From: Peromyscus leucopus
Lineage: Eukaryota; Chordata; Mammalia; Rodentia; Cricetidae
Direction: 5' to 3'
DNA: 64,000 nucleotides
Assembly: GCF_004664715.2 (NCBI RefSeq)
Contig: NC_051065.1
Coordinates: 150,432,826-150,496,825 of the forward strand
Position numbers and translations under genes: made by a program. Each line of letters begins with the position of its first letter. Within the stretch, counting starts at the first letter, position 1. The notes below the pieces were generated by a model. That model was not told the origin of the DNA, did not search any database, and worked only from the letters and a program-made list of their open reading frames with translations. This document shows, piece by piece, positions 1 through 10,991 of the stretch.

Positions 1-27
1 ATGTAAGAACTCAAAAGGGACAATTGT

Positions 28-194
28 GGGGGCTAGAGAGATGGCTCAGAGGCTAAGGGCACTGAATGCTCTTCCAGAGGTTCCAAGTTCAATTCCCAGC
101 AACCACGTGGTGGCTCACAACCATCTGCAATGAGATCTGGCACCCTCTTCTGTATACATAATAAATAAATAAATCTTAAAAAAAAAAAAAAAAA
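28..194 (+). mobile_element. B2 SINE
   Basis: tRNA-derived B2 head (GGCTAGAGAGATGGCTCAGA), a CTCTTCCAGAGG core, a CCCAGCAACCACGTGGTGGC segment and an AATAAATAAATAAATC A-rich tail. Moderately diverged. Confidence 0.9.
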
Positions 195-283
195 GGAACA
201 ACTGTGTCCCTACAGAGTGTTCTGGGGCCGCGGAGATAGATCAGTCAGTAAAGTGCACAAGGAAAAACAAAGCACGGGAGGTC

Positions 284-560
284 GGGCCTAGAGCGACAGC
301 TCGGTGGCCAAGAGCACTGACTGCTCTTGCATAAGACGCAGAGGACCCGGTTCAGTTCACAGAAGCTACAGGGTGGCTCACAACCACCCCTAACTCCAAT
401 TCCAGGGGATCTGATGCTCCCTGCTTACCTCTGCAGGCACCAGGAATACACATGCATACGCATACAGGCACATATACATACCACGTGGGCACCAGGAACA
501 CACAAGGCACACACACACATACATATGGGCAAAACCTTCATAAACACAAAATAAAATAGA
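284..560 (+). mobile_element. B2 SINE (diverged)
   Basis: B2 core (CCAAGAGCACTGACTGCTCT, then a CAACCACCCCTAACTCCAAT segment) with a long CA-rich tail and AAAATAAAATAG end. A 75-residue open frame over it is SINE translation. Confidence 0.85.
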
Positions 561-2463
561 TAAACCAAAAAAAATTTTGAGAGGGAAAGAATAAGAATGA
601 ATATGTGTCCAGCAGGCCTAGGGAAGGAAGCCACCATGCTGGTCTGTATGCCATTAGGTTCTTCTCTGTTACCTGTAGTCAGAAGTGACCATGTCCCCTC
701 ACAGCACAGTCAGGGACCCATGCCTCTGCAGCACGCCACTTCGCACACTGACTACTTCCCATCCTTGAGATTAAGATGATCTAGATGAGTTAATAGGTTG
801 ACTCCCCAATTAACTGGGCTTGGGGTAGGTCATCAATGAATTTTCCGGGAGATGCTAATCAGGCCTTGTGGACTCATCGGACTAGGGATAAAGGAGACCA
901 AAGTCACCAGGCAAAGCATGCCCAGACAGGTTAGTGATGTGCCCAAAGGCATGCATTTCAGGTGGCAGACCCTGGCCTGGATCCCTAGGCTCCCTCTCTC
1001 CTCCTGTTCTTGGCGGACTTGTTTGGAGCCACACTCCAAAATACCAAGGAAAGCTTCCCCTCCGCTCACAGCCAACTCCTTATGCCCCGTATGCCAAACC
1101 TGCCATTCCTATGTCACCTGTGAAAAACATCGACTTACCCTGTTTCTGGAAATTACTCTCTCATCCTAACTTACACATTTAAAAAAACAAACAGATTTTT
1201 CCTACAGAAAGAATGATATACCTCTACCATGTATCAGGTGTTATGTGTGGCTCTCTGCTGGGTGCTATTTAACCACAAGACCCCTTTCCAGGGCAGGAAT
1301 GTGGGAAATGCTGGGAAGAGGAGAACCAGGGAAGAACCCAGGCTGGCCTGTCTGGAGAGCTAGTGTCTTTCCCACAGCACGATCTTGCCTCCCACAGATC
1401 TCTCCTGATCATCCTTGCTTTCCTCCTCAGCCCTCTCCGTGGGCACCGGGCCAGCAGGGCTTGATCTGAATTGCCAGTAGGGCTGAGACCCAGGGGATAC
1501 AGTGGGGGAGAGATGGTGTGCAGGGCAACCCCCATGGGAGGCCCAGCTGGTGGCACTTTTCCCCTCACTGCCTCCTCTTGGGCCGATCCTCCCCTGCTCC
1601 AAATTCCCCCTTGCCTGTGTCCACATCACCGTCTTCCATTTCCAGAAACCTTTTAGTGCCTGTGCTGAACATCCTTCTTACCCTCAACAAAGGACAGCTT
1701 TGGTCCTTCCTCCCAATACCACTCTGTCCACAGTCACCAGCTTAGCTTTGTCTTTAATCCCACAGAGGAGAAGCAAAAGGCTCTCAGCTCAGGCCTCGGC
1801 TGGCCTGGTTTGAGGCTGTGTTTGTACCCGGAGCTGACTGTCTGTCTAGCTCAGGTTCCCAGAGGCCTGAGGGCAGGACTGTGTCTTCACATGCTGGGTG
1901 GCAGGTAGCGTGCTCTGTCAGCTCTCCATGAAAAACAAACAGCTGTCATGCAAGACAAGGAAGCTGCAAGGCTTAGGGAGGCTCCCGGGAGATTGTCCTG
2001 ACCTCGGCGGACACCACCTACAGAGGCCATGTGAGGATACCCTGATGATGGGCTCCTTGAAGAACCAGGGCCAAGCAGTTGACGGGAACGTGTGAAGGCA
2101 GGGGGTGGGGAAGACCCCTTCTGACTTCATTGTGAGTCCTAAAAACAACCTGTGGTGTTCCTTTTCCCCCAAAAAATGAGTGTTTCTCCAAGGAGAGCTG
2201 GGGGCCCAACTAGGAAGCGAAATCATAAGTACCACGCTCAGATTGGGGTGGGGTAGGGGGGGATAAACAAGACCATGCTACATTCACCAAAAGGAGACAG
2301 AGTTTTTAAAAAGTATTCAGGCCTTGGGAAGAATTCCCATTATTTTCTCTCCTTAAAGAGCCTGTTTAGCTTTCAAAGCCCAGCTCAAAACTGCCTAGCC
2401 ACCCTCAGGCTCCAGAAATTCACCCTTTCTTAGTTCTTGGTTCGTCCCACCACATCTAAATTC
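561..2463. other. Unassigned intergenic-type sequence
   Basis: No repeat family recognised and no convincing gene. Open frames on both strands are about 105 codons or shorter, overlap one another and show no known motif. Cytosine-rich patches occur at 1380-1460 and 1540-1620. Confidence 0.5.
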
Positions 2464-2512
2464 TAGGCCAGCCTGAGCTAACATAAAACTCTGTTGAAAA
2501 AGAGAAAGAGGA
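2464..2512 (+). mobile_element. B1 SINE fragment
   Basis: Only the B1 3-prime part is visible (AGGCCAGCCTGAGCTAACAT then an A/G-rich tail). Old and truncated. Confidence 0.5.
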
Positions 2513-2830
2513 AGGGAGGAAGTGAGTCAGTTTGGTGGGGTTAAAGCTCTTCGGAAGCTTAAGGACTGGCTGGAGGACATTTAAGACGGGAAAATTGGGA
2601 CCACATTGTCCTCCCTACAGTCCTAGAAGACGGCGGAGTAAACTTAGGCTTCAGAAGCTAGACAGGAGGACAGGAGACAGTAATCCCTTGGGGCCCATGC
2701 CTCCTGCTTTCTTGTGTCCTGTAGATGAACGATGGACTTCTCGAATGAGCAAAGGCCTGTGTGAATGTCCCTGGGCTTGGCCTGGGGAGGACATAAGTCT
2801 GGATCCTTTGGTGGTAACAAGTTCAAAGAT
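2513..2830. other. Unassigned sequence
   Basis: About 320 bases between a B1 scrap and a B3-like SINE. No motif or repeat recognised. Confidence 0.4.
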
Positions 2831-2924
2831 TGGGCCACTGAGATGGATCTGTGGGTAGAGATCTGACATCCGAGTTCAATTTTGGGATAGAAAAAAAGAA
2901 CAAACCTCCACATTCATGCTGCAG
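2831..2924 (+). mobile_element. B2/B3-type SINE remnant
   Basis: Weak tRNA-SINE head (GGGCCACTGAGATGGATCTG, then GAGTTCAATTTTGGGATAG) directly before a CA tract, the usual tail arrangement of B3 copies. Confidence 0.5.
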
Positions 2925-2932
2925 CACACACA

Positions 2933-2970
<38 letters not shown>

Positions 2971-3027
2971 CACACATGCGCACGCGCACACACACACACA
3001 CACACACACATATATACACACACACAT
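2925..3027. repeat. (CA)n microsatellite
   Basis: About 100 bp of interrupted CA dinucleotides with CG-containing and TA interruptions. It grows from the tail of the preceding SINE. Confidence 0.95.
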
Positions 3028-3087
3028 CAATAAATTTAAAATGTAATAAAATTAATAATGGTGATATAATATTGTTTTAAGTTCATT

Positions 3088-3264
3088 TTTAAATTTATTT
3101 GGTGTAGATATGGGTGCAAATGTGTTAGGGTGCATGTGTGGGGGCAGAGGACAACTTTGGGGAGTCACTTCTCTCCTTCCACCATGTGGGGCCTGGGGAG
3201 TTGAACTCAGGTTCTTAGGCTTGGTGGCAAGCACCTTTCACCCTCTGAGCCATTTCACTGGCCC
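3088..3264 (-). mobile_element. B3-type SINE, antisense
   Basis: Reverse-orientation tRNA SINE: GGGGCAGAGGACAACTTTGG in the tail half, and TGAGCCATTTCACTGGCCC as the inverted head. Confidence 0.75.
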
Positions 3265-3290
3265 TTGATTTGGTTTTATTTTTATTTATT

Positions 3291-3509
3291 TTTTTAAGAT
3301 TTATTTTATGACTTTTAGTTATGTGTATGAGTGTTTGCCTGTGTGCAGGTGTGTGCAAGGGCCCACTGAGGCCAGAGGAGGATGGCAGATTCTCTGGATC
3401 TAGAGTAACAGGCAGCTCTGAGTCCCTTGACATGGGTACTGGGAACAAAACTCGGGTCCACTGGAAGAGCAGTAAGTATTCTTAACAATTGAGCCATGGT
3501 TCCAGTCCC
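3291..3509 (-). mobile_element. B2 SINE, antisense
   Basis: Inverted B2: T-rich tail at 3291, CACTGGAAGAGCAGTAAGTA core and GAGCCATGGTTCCAGTCCC inverted head. Confidence 0.85.
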
Positions 3510-3542
3510 TGGTTTTGTTTGTCTTTTTAAAGAAGTATTATA

Positions 3543-3680
3543 GGAGCTGGTTTTGGTAGTGCACGCCTTTAATCCAAGCACTCAGGAGGCAGAGGCAGGG
3601 CAGACCTCTACAGAGTGAGTTCTAGGACAGCTAGGGCTACACAGAGAAACCCTGTCCCTCTCTCCACACAAAAAATAAAA
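3543..3680 (+). mobile_element. B1 SINE
   Basis: 7SL-derived: GCACGCCTTTAATCCAAGCA, GGAGGCAGAGGCAGG and CTACACAGAGAAACCCTGTC. A short internal gap removes part of the GATCTCTGTGAG box. Confidence 0.9.
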
Positions 3681-3685
3681 GCATT

Positions 3686-3903
3686 GCAGGGCTCAGGAGT
3701 GAAGAGCACTTGGTGCTCTTGCAGAGGACCTAGATTTGGTTCCCAGCACTCACATTGCATGGCTCACAATGGCCTGTAACTCTAGCTCCAGGGCACTAAT
3801 GTTCTCTTCTGGCCTCTGCCAGCACCTGCATTCAAAGGCACGGACTCCCATGAAGACTACACATACACATAATTTAAAAGATATAATAAATTATTAAAAA
3901 ACA
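3686..3903 (+). mobile_element. B2 SINE
   Basis: B2 head and core (GTGCTCTTGCAGAGGACCTA, TTCCCAGCACTCACATTGCA) and A/T-rich tail. Confidence 0.85.
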
Positions 3904-3921
3904 TGATCCAAAATAATCCAT

Positions 3922-4163
3922 TCTTTTTTTTTTAAGGACTTAATTATTTTTACTCATGTATATGAGTGTTTTGTCTACATGTATGTATACACACTGCATG
4001 CATGTCTGGAGCCTGCCAAGGCCAGGCGTGGGTATTAGATGCCCTGGGGAACTAGAGTTATAGAGAATTCATTGTAAGCCACCCTGTGGATGCTGGGAAC
4101 TGAACCTGGGTCCTCTGTAAGAACAGAAAGTGCTCTTAAGTGCTGAGCCATCTCTTCAGGCCC
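3922..4163 (-). mobile_element. B2 SINE, antisense
   Basis: Inverted B2 with T-rich tail. Key boxes are GGGAACTGAACCTGGGTCCT and TGAGCCATCTCTTCAGGCCC. Confidence 0.85.
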
Positions 4164-5577
4164 AGTCCCTTCGTCCTGGGAAATTGATTATTTTAGCTAT
4201 TTTGTTACAATGACAGAAAGCTGATGAGCATAATTTCATAATAGCCAAGCATGTTGTCCCTGACGGAGACTTGCTAGCTCCCCATGTAGCTGAAGCCATG
4301 CATGTGCTGAGAACTTCCTTCTGATACTTTCCCTGTCTGTGTCATCACTGTGGCTGCTGTTCCCTGACCGTCGTCCTCCCAGAAGCCAGTGAAGCAAAGT
4401 GCCCTGGCCAGAGCACAGCTTGTTCTTTCTACTTCCTAGGCTTATAATTAGGGGGTGGGAAGCTCATGGGATTCTGGAGATAAAAGGCCCATTGGGCTCG
4501 ATGCTTTTTCTCATGGTTCCCTGAGCACTCATGGACATGAGCACTGAAGGGTCACCCCAGCCAAGAGCTCACCAGGGTTCACGGGGCATCCTTGTATGCA
4601 GCTCCCTGCTCCGCATCAGCATGTTTTCTGTTCTCTTTGCTCATTTCTCAGGATGTTCTGGTTTCCTCATTGAGTCACAGAGGTTGGGCAACTAGCATTG
4701 GGCAGTGGGGTCATGACCCTGCTTCCCAGGAAACGGTTCTCCTGCAAGGTCACTCTGTGGTCACCTGTATTCCAAACGTCTTGGTAGCCCCAAAGGCCCT
4801 GGCACTCTGGTGCATGTCCATACCCAGCTCCCATGTGGAGTTGCTGTGCTGGGCTCTGGCCAGGAGTGCAGGCCCTGAGGTCGTCTTGCCAAAAGGAACT
4901 ACCGGACCAGCCTTAGGCTAGCCTGTAACCTTGACCTTGATGCTCTCTGCAGTGGAGTTCAGCGTGGCTCTATCTCATGGAGATCTGAAGATTGAATGTG
5001 ATGAATTGTTTAAGTGCCTGGCTTGGCAAGCGTGGGCTGTCATCTGGGCCTATCATAGCCTGTGGATCCAGGGCAGAAAATCTTCCCTGGACGCTTCTCA
5101 TGCCTCCAGCAGGACCTCAGAGCAGCTGGACTCTCTGCCTGGGCCTGGGAACAGTATGTAAAGTCACAGAATCAGACTTCACTGACTGATCTCTATAGGC
5201 AGAAGCCGGCTGTGGGACAAAGGTCTTGGTTCACCTACCTAAGGATCGTTTTACTTTTCTTCCTTCAATTCCAGGGATGATAGAGTCTACCTCAGGCACC
5301 ATTTCCAGTCTTTTCCAGAAGAATCTCACTCTCCCACTCTGGCAAGGAGCCTCTGTTCGTGACAGGATGTGACTTGTGTGCCTGGGAGACCTGCAGCTGT
5401 GGCCTGTGGTCCGCTCCCACTCTCTCCCAAGGTGAACCACATTTTTATCCTGCTAGTCCCAAGCTGGGATCTGGGGCTTTATGAAGGAAACTGAGAACCT
5501 GAGTCCTCAGGAAAGCTCCCTTATCCTAAGCCTGCCTCCCTGACTACTCTCACTCCCCCAAAACTATCAGAAGTGGG
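4164..5577. other. Unique-looking, SINE-poor 1.4 kb
   Basis: No repeat recognised. Short frames on both strands lack known motifs. It holds a perfect 12-bp palindrome GGGTCATGACCC at 4708-4719. Being SINE-poor beside a dense cluster, it is a candidate regulatory or intronic stretch, but nothing proves a function. Confidence 0.5.
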
Positions 5578-5652
5578 AAGCGCAGTGGTAGACGGCTCAC
5601 CCAGCACACTCAAGATTCTGGATTTCATCTCCATATTGAAGAAAAAAAAAAA
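5578..5652 (+). mobile_element. ID-like SINE fragment
   Basis: GCAGTGGTAGACGGCTCACC resembles an ID A-box region, followed by a GGATTTCATCTCCATATTGA B-box-like part and an A11 tail. Confidence 0.55.
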
Positions 5653-5765
5653 CTGGAAGGAAGAATGCCAGCTGGAAGCTCCTTGGGCCTCTCCCCATAG
5701 TCTCCTCTTGCCCAGATTGTGTGTGTGTGTGGAGGAGTGGAATGTCACCTTGGAAACTTCTAGAG

Positions 5766-5964
5766 CAGTGGTTCTCAACCTGTGGGTCATGACCCCCACA
5801 CGGTCATATCCCTGATATCCTGCAATCCGATATTTACATTATGATTCATAACAGTAGCAATACAGTTATGAAGTAGCAACAAAAATCATTTTATGGTTGG
5901 GGGTCACCACAACCTGAGGAGCCGTATTGCAGGGTCGCAGCGTTAGGAAGGCCGAGAACCACTG
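5766..5964 (+). mobile_element. Non-autonomous hAT-Charlie element (RCHARR1-like)
   Basis: Terminal inverted repeats CAGTGGTTCTCAACC and GGCCGAGAACCACTG, with the characteristic middle (TTACATTATGATTCATAACA, ATTTTATGGTTGGGGGTCAC). Flanks are TTCTAGAG and GTCTAGAA, sharing the TCTAGA core known for Charlie-group targets. No transposase. Confidence 0.88.
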
Positions 5965-6237
5965 GTCTAGAACCATGTTTGTCTGGCATTTCCCTGTGAT
6001 CATCCTCATAAGGTCCACGGTGACGTTTTTCAGTAGCACAGAATGCACCCTGGGAAGGATGTGCATTTGTCCCCAGTTTCTGGGCCCCTGTGGCTTTTAT
6101 CTGGGACATACACATTCCCTGTCAGCTTTACCACAAGTAAGTCATTCAGTCACCAGCCATGCCACCAGGAGTCAGAACTGGCTCGTCATACAGAGGGCAG
6201 CTGTGGGGTCCTGAAGCTGCTCCATTGTCTTAGTTTT
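5965..6237. other. Unassigned sequence
   Basis: About 270 bases with no repeat or gene recognised. Confidence 0.4.
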
Positions 6238-6311
6238 TCTCAGTGATGGCATCAAACCCAGGGCTTTGAAGTGCCAGGCTGTTGCCTGGCTTCTGAGCTA
6301 TCTCCCCAGGA
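6238..6311 (-). mobile_element. ID-type SINE, antisense
   Basis: Inverted ID boxes: TGGCATCAAACCCAGGGCTT and CTTCTGAGCTATCTCCCCAG. Confidence 0.65.
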
Positions 6312-6327
6312 CTTTGTGAGGATTCTG

Positions 6328-6440
6328 TTTTTGTTTTTGAGAGAGATCTCACTCTGCCACCTAGGCTGGCCTCAAACTTGTGACAATCCTCCTGCCTCAT
6401 CCGGTCCAGTGCTCAGGTATGTGCTGCCATACCTGACTGA
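6328..6440 (-). mobile_element. B1 SINE, antisense, diverged
   Basis: TGAGAGAGATCTCACTCTGC, CTAGGCTGGCCTCAAACTTG and a degenerate TGCTGCCATACCTGACT end. Older than the GCGCAAAGC B1 group. Confidence 0.75.
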
Positions 6441-6446
6441 AGATTT

Positions 6447-6644
6447 TTTAAAAATATTTATTTACTTATTTTTTATTGTATGTGCATTGGTGTTTTGCCT
6501 GCATGTGTCTGTGTGAGAGTGTTGGATCCCCTGGAACTGGAGTTACAGACAGTTGTGAGCTGTCATGTGGGTGCTGGGAATTGAAACTGGGTCCTCTGGG
6601 AGAGCAGCCAGTGCTCTTAACCACTGAGCCATCTCTCCAGCCCC
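6447..6644 (-). mobile_element. B2 SINE, antisense
   Basis: Inverted B2 with AT-rich tail, CCTGGAACTGGAGTTACAGA and AACCACTGAGCCATCTCTCC. Near-consensus head, so relatively young. Confidence 0.93.
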
Positions 6645-7032
6645 TGAAGATTTTAAAATGAGCAAATAGATGTAAAATAATTTCCTAAACTATAAAGAAC
6701 AGGTAACATTTCCAGATGATAATGATGATGACGACCATGATGTGAAAAACAGCTCTCCCGGTAGTCTTGAAAGTGATGCTGTACTTTCCAAAAGGGTAGG
6801 GAGAGTCTGATTTCCTTGGTTAAATGTCAAGTTCATCAAAGGCCCCCTCTGTCTAGGGCACTCCATTCTGTCAACAGGCTTGTCTGGTCCTGGCTGGATA
6901 ATGCTGGGGGTCAATCCTGACCTTACTGGGGGTCGGGGAGGTTGGAGTATTGGTAAGGAAGTGCATTGTTCTAGAACCCCAAAGAGGCTTGGGCTGTTGG
7001 ACGTTAGGTCAAAAAGACATTTGATGCTGAGT
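6645..7032. other. Unassigned sequence
   Basis: Includes a short TGATGATGATGACGACC triplet-like run near 6716-6738. The 116-codon antisense frame here has no recognisable motif. Confidence 0.4.
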
Positions 7033-7100
7033 CTGTCCATTTCACAGATGAAGTAACTGAGGTTCTGAGAGGCACATAACTTCAGTCAGCAGTGTGGGCT
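7033..7100 (-). mobile_element. MIR SINE fragment, antisense
   Basis: Core CATTTCACAGATGAAGTAAC followed by TGAGGTTCTGAGAGGCACAT matches the inverted MIR 3-prime half. Ancient mammalian SINE. Confidence 0.7.
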
Positions 7101-7912
7101 GTTAAACAGCACTGTGCCCCAGGGGCTGCCTGGTCACAATGGTAAAGTCTGGGGCTTCTGAGAGATTGTGTTGTTACACTGGGAGCTGAACTGCCTCTCA
7201 CACCAGACTTTCTGTCTCACTTTGCAGAGAAAAGCGGCCCTTGGCCTGCAGGGGAGCAGAAGGCAAACACACTTACTTGCCAGGAAGCCTTGAGTAGAGA
7301 GCAACGCCACAGGCCTCCTCCACTGCTCACCTTTAGCCCACTGCAGGGACCCGGGAGGCTTTCAAAGGCAGAGCTGCCAAAGCCGTAAATAAACTCTGCT
7401 TGCGCAGGTGCGAAACACTGGTGTGTCTTCCAGGCAGAGGCCCTGTGTCCGCACACAAACCATCCCTCTGAAGGCCACGCTTCCAGACAAGGCAGCAAAC
7501 CAGATCCCAGCCCTCGCAAAGGCCAGGAGCCTTGTGGGAGATTGGGTGGGCAGAGTAACCCAAAACAATCGGTCCAGGAGGGAGGAGGTTTGTCTACAGA
7601 CCGTGGATTTAACTCAGAGAACATTTATTAGGTGGTGGAGTTTGCGCTCAACCTACCCCTGGGGAGGGAACAGAATATATGTAACACTTGAGCCCCACTT
7701 TTCACACTAGTCACGGGGAAGAAAGGTAGGGTCTGTGCTAAAGGCCAGAGAGAACATGTTCCCGAAGGAATACGAATACTCAGGCTGCCCAAAAGGTTCT
7801 GAAGGGCAGAGAGCTTCGTGGTTGGGGGTGGGGAGGGAAGGGAGGGTCTTCTGGTGGCCTGGAGCATATTGGACTGCACCCTTTCCCTGCGCCTAGTCCA
7901 AGAGGGGCCTGT
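7101..7912. other. Unassigned sequence
   Basis: About 800 bases without a recognised repeat. The 135-codon antisense frame (7217-7624) has two overlapping rivals in other frames and no identifiable domain, so I treat it as chance. Confidence 0.45.
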
Positions 7913-8032
7913 CTTCCTTCCTTCCTTCCTTCCTTCCTTCCTTCCTTCCTTCCTTCCTTCCTTCCTTCCTTCCTTCCTTCCTTCCTTCCCCTTCCTTCCT
8001 CCCTCCCTTCCTTCCTCTCTCCCTCCCTCCCT

Positions 8033-8126
<94 letters not shown>

Positions 8127-8163
8127 TCTCTGTCTCTCTCCTTCTCTCCTCCCCCCCCCTTTC
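7913..8163. repeat. Polypyrimidine tract: (CCTT)n, (CCCT)n, (CT)n, (CTTT)n
   Basis: About 250 bp of almost pure pyrimidine on the plus strand in four successive blocks, ending in a C8 run. It abuts the 3-prime (A-tail) side of the antisense B1 at 8164. Mirror-repeat composition allows triplex or H-DNA. Confidence 0.97.
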
Positions 8164-8300
8164 TTTTTTTAAACTGGTCTCTCTATGTAGCCCTGGCTTT
8201 TCTAAAACTTGCTCTGTAGACCAGGCTGGCCTTGACTCACAGAAATCCACCTGCCTCTGCCTCCTTAGCACCGAGATTAAAGTGTGCATCAGCACCCAGT
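8164..8300 (-). mobile_element. B1 SINE, antisense
   Basis: CTCTGTAGACCAGGCTGGCC, TCCACCTGCCTCTGCCTCC and a degraded head (GTGCATCAGCACCCAGT). Confidence 0.88.
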
Positions 8301-8556
8301 CAGGAGGGGAATTTTAAAGACTGCTCTGCCTCACAGGATTGAGTGTACTACACGTCCTCCTGACCCTGGGAAATGTAGCAACAGTGCTTCTACACCAGGG
8401 AGTCTCCTGGGAGACGGCCTTACACATTTCTGTAAATTGTGGCTGAGTTCAGAACGATTCTTTGGGCAAAATCACATAGTCATTAAGAAAAGCCAGGAAT
8501 CCTGAGTCTGGTATTAGCAGTGCCATTTCAGGGTCTGGCTTTAGTCTGGACTTTAG
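8301..8556. other. Unassigned sequence
   Basis: No repeat or gene recognised. Confidence 0.4.
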
Positions 8557-8708
8557 CTCCATTCCAGAATCCCCTAATAACCGTGTGACTTTGTCATTAA
8601 CCTGAACATCAATATCCACAGCTATAAAGCAAAGGTAACAGTAATCCTTGACTCACAGGCTCAGAGGAAGGACTGAATGAAGTCGGGTTAAGCCCCAGCT
8701 TGGCATTC
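8557..8708 (+). mobile_element. MIR SINE, diverged
   Basis: MIR core landmarks in order: AACCGTGTGACTTTGTCATT, CAGCTATAAAGCAAAGGTAA, GACTCACAGGCTCAGAGGAA, GACTGAATGA and CTTGGCATTC. Confidence 0.7.
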
Positions 8709-9023
8709 TCTGCTAGAACGGTGACGTCATTGCTTTGTGCTGCTCTCTGTTGCCAAGGCCTGGTGTGGTGTGTGGCTGGTTCTCTTGCCCGACCGTTGAT
8801 CAAATCAGTCAAGTCTGAATGAGTCCTTTCTTCCCTCAGGTGCCCTATGGACACCTCTCGACTCAGGGGTGGGGGTGGGGTGGGAGCGGACCTGGATGTC
8901 CTTTATGTAGCTGTTCTCGAAGCTTACCTGAGCTAGGGAGCTAGTGAGGACACTGGTGTTCCTCTGCCTTCCTAGGCTTCATTGGCTAGAACAGTTTCCT
9001 TATCAGCAGAGGGAAGCTCGGGA
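8709..9023. other. Unassigned sequence
   Basis: Contains a GGGGTGGGGGTGGGGTGGG run at about 8868-8886 (G-quadruplex capable). It also has a GTGACGTCATTG site at about 8721-8732, a perfect CRE octamer (TGACGTCA). No gene seen. Confidence 0.45.
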
Positions 9024-9155
9024 TGGCAGCCCACAGCTCTGCTCTCAGGATGGGGAAGGCAGGAAGACAGAGATTCAAGCCATCTTTGGCTACGAATCAA
9101 CTCTGAGGCCAGCCAGGATGACAAGACTCCCTCTCAGAAAAACAATAAGTAAATA
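9024..9155 (+). mobile_element. Old B1 or B4 3-prime part
   Basis: CCACAGCTCTGCTCTCAGGA, AGATTCAAGCCATCTTTGGC and GAGGCCAGCCAGGATGACAA give a diverged B1 layout ending in an A-rich tail. Confidence 0.6.
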
Positions 9156-10899
9156 GACAATAAATCCATGGTGAAGACCTTAAAAGAGACCAGTGATTTC
9201 TACTTTGTTGGGAGAGGAGAGGGTCCTCCATTACAGGGAACCTACAGACAAATAAATAATGCTTTTCATACAATAGGTGCCGGGTTCTTTTTCACACACT
9301 CAGGGATGTTGTTGTACATTACATTTTAGATGACTGCATAGTAGCTCTTTACTGGCATGCATTTTTCATGTGTGGATTCTTAGAATTCAATTATAATTAC
9401 TTGCAGGAATGCAAGATTGAGTTTGAATTTAAAGAGGCACTCCAGAGGTTTGGCACCTTCTGTATCACATGAAAGGCACATTCCACCTTTCTTGGACCAG
9501 GGCTTCCAATGCCAGCCTGATAGACAAGCTCCCCCCCTCCAACCCCCCCACCTCCCCACCCCCGTCAGCCTCAGGCTTCCTCTTGACAAACAACAGCCCC
9601 TAGCCTGGGCTCCCTGTGGCCCTGAGAACAGAATGGAAAGATGAGGGGTAGGTAGGGTTGGAAGACCAGTGCTGCCTAAGCAGAGAAGGATGCTTCTATC
9701 AGAGTTTGGGAAATCAGGGTTCGGCCCACGGGAAGGTCTTTTAGGAAGGTGACGGTCCCGTCACACTGTCATCATTTCCACTGCACATGTTTATCCACAG
9801 CACATAGGAAATAGGAGGAGTTGGGACGCCCACCCCGTCCCATCTGCAGCCTTTAGAAAATGTGTTATTTGGTTTTGTTTAACATTTCAGGAGGTCAGAC
9901 TCTTTCAAACCCCAGGAAAGGTTCTGGATGCTCATACCCACTCCTAGGACACAGCCATACTTACAAGACCATTGGGGCTTATCACACAGTTCCAGGAGGC
10001 ACATCACCCTGCAGTCCACGTGGTCTCTGTGAGGACTTCTGGACCCCGAGATAGGAATGTTTGCATTTGAGGAAATACTTTGACTTAGTTTTCCATAGAT
10101 AACTTATGAGTTCCAAAAGTCCCACAGGGCCTAGGACTGTGTTATTTCCCAAATGGCTATTGTTGGAACTCAGGTTTGGGAAGCATCCGGCTGCATGAGC
10201 TAAGGTGGAGCCTTGCAGGAGTACCCTGAGCTTCAAGAGGCAAGTGGAACCCAGAGACGAACACAGAAACAGAGTCTATTGGGAGTCAAGAATCCTTTCT
10301 GTCACGCAGTTTTGTAAGTGTGGAAGTTGCTCCCATCTCCAGTCAACATCTCCGAACGCCCTGTCTTCCGCCTGTACCAGCTGACAACACTCCTTTTACG
10401 CCAGGTCCCACGGGAAGGCACCTTTTCCTAGGCCATCCTCCTGCTGAGCCTTGTCACCCAAGCCTGAGTGAAAAAGCCCAGAGACTATTTACCACTTGGA
10501 CCCATTAACAAGTGTCTCAGGGTAAGTGAGGAAGCAGCAGTCAGAAGGGAACAGAGGCAAACGACAAGTTAACCCGGGGCAGGGAGTCTAGGCAGTGTGT
10601 ACCAGGCAAGGGAGGCAAATTCCCCAAATACCAGGATGTTGAGCAATATTCAAAGAATGAAATTCATTGCTATTCCAGCCCTTCCTCTCCCCACCCTGTA
10701 CTCTGTGTCCCATCCTTTTCCTCTCAGAAGCTACTGTGCCAGTGACTCATGGTGCCCTGTGAGCTTCCAGTGCTGGCTTCAAGTCGGCCTCAGCTTCTAC
10801 ACACCTGAGCCACGGTGCCTGAGACGCCTTCAGAGCTGTGTCAGGGCGTAAAGATTTCTACATGTTCAAGTCACTCTGCTTAGCTATTTCATTCTGCTG
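9156..10899. other. SINE-free unique stretch, 1.7 kb
   Basis: The longest SINE-free block in the first 15 kb. A C-rich run lies at 9530-9565. Short frames only, no family motifs. It may hold conserved noncoding sequence, but that cannot be judged without alignment. Confidence 0.5.
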
Positions 10900-10991
10900 T
10901 TTTGATTTTTTTTCTTCGTTTTGCAGTGCTGGGGACGGACCTAGGATGTTTTCCAAGCCGGGAAAGCGCTCTACCGCTGGATTATACCCCC
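10900..10991 (-). mobile_element. ID SINE, antisense (duplication copy 1)
   Basis: T-rich inverted tail (10902-10923) then CGGGAAAGCGCTCTACCGCT and GGATTATACCCCC. This copy keeps its tail; the duplicate at 13486 does not. Confidence 0.75.

Noticed and set aside
7217..7624. 135-codon antisense frame as an exon
   Set aside because: Three frames overlap here, none with a recognised motif, and no convincing splice sites.
7780..8295. 171-codon antisense and 133-codon sense frames
   Set aside because: Both translate the polypyrimidine tract (Lys/Glu/Arg or Ser/Leu/Phe runs) plus a B1.
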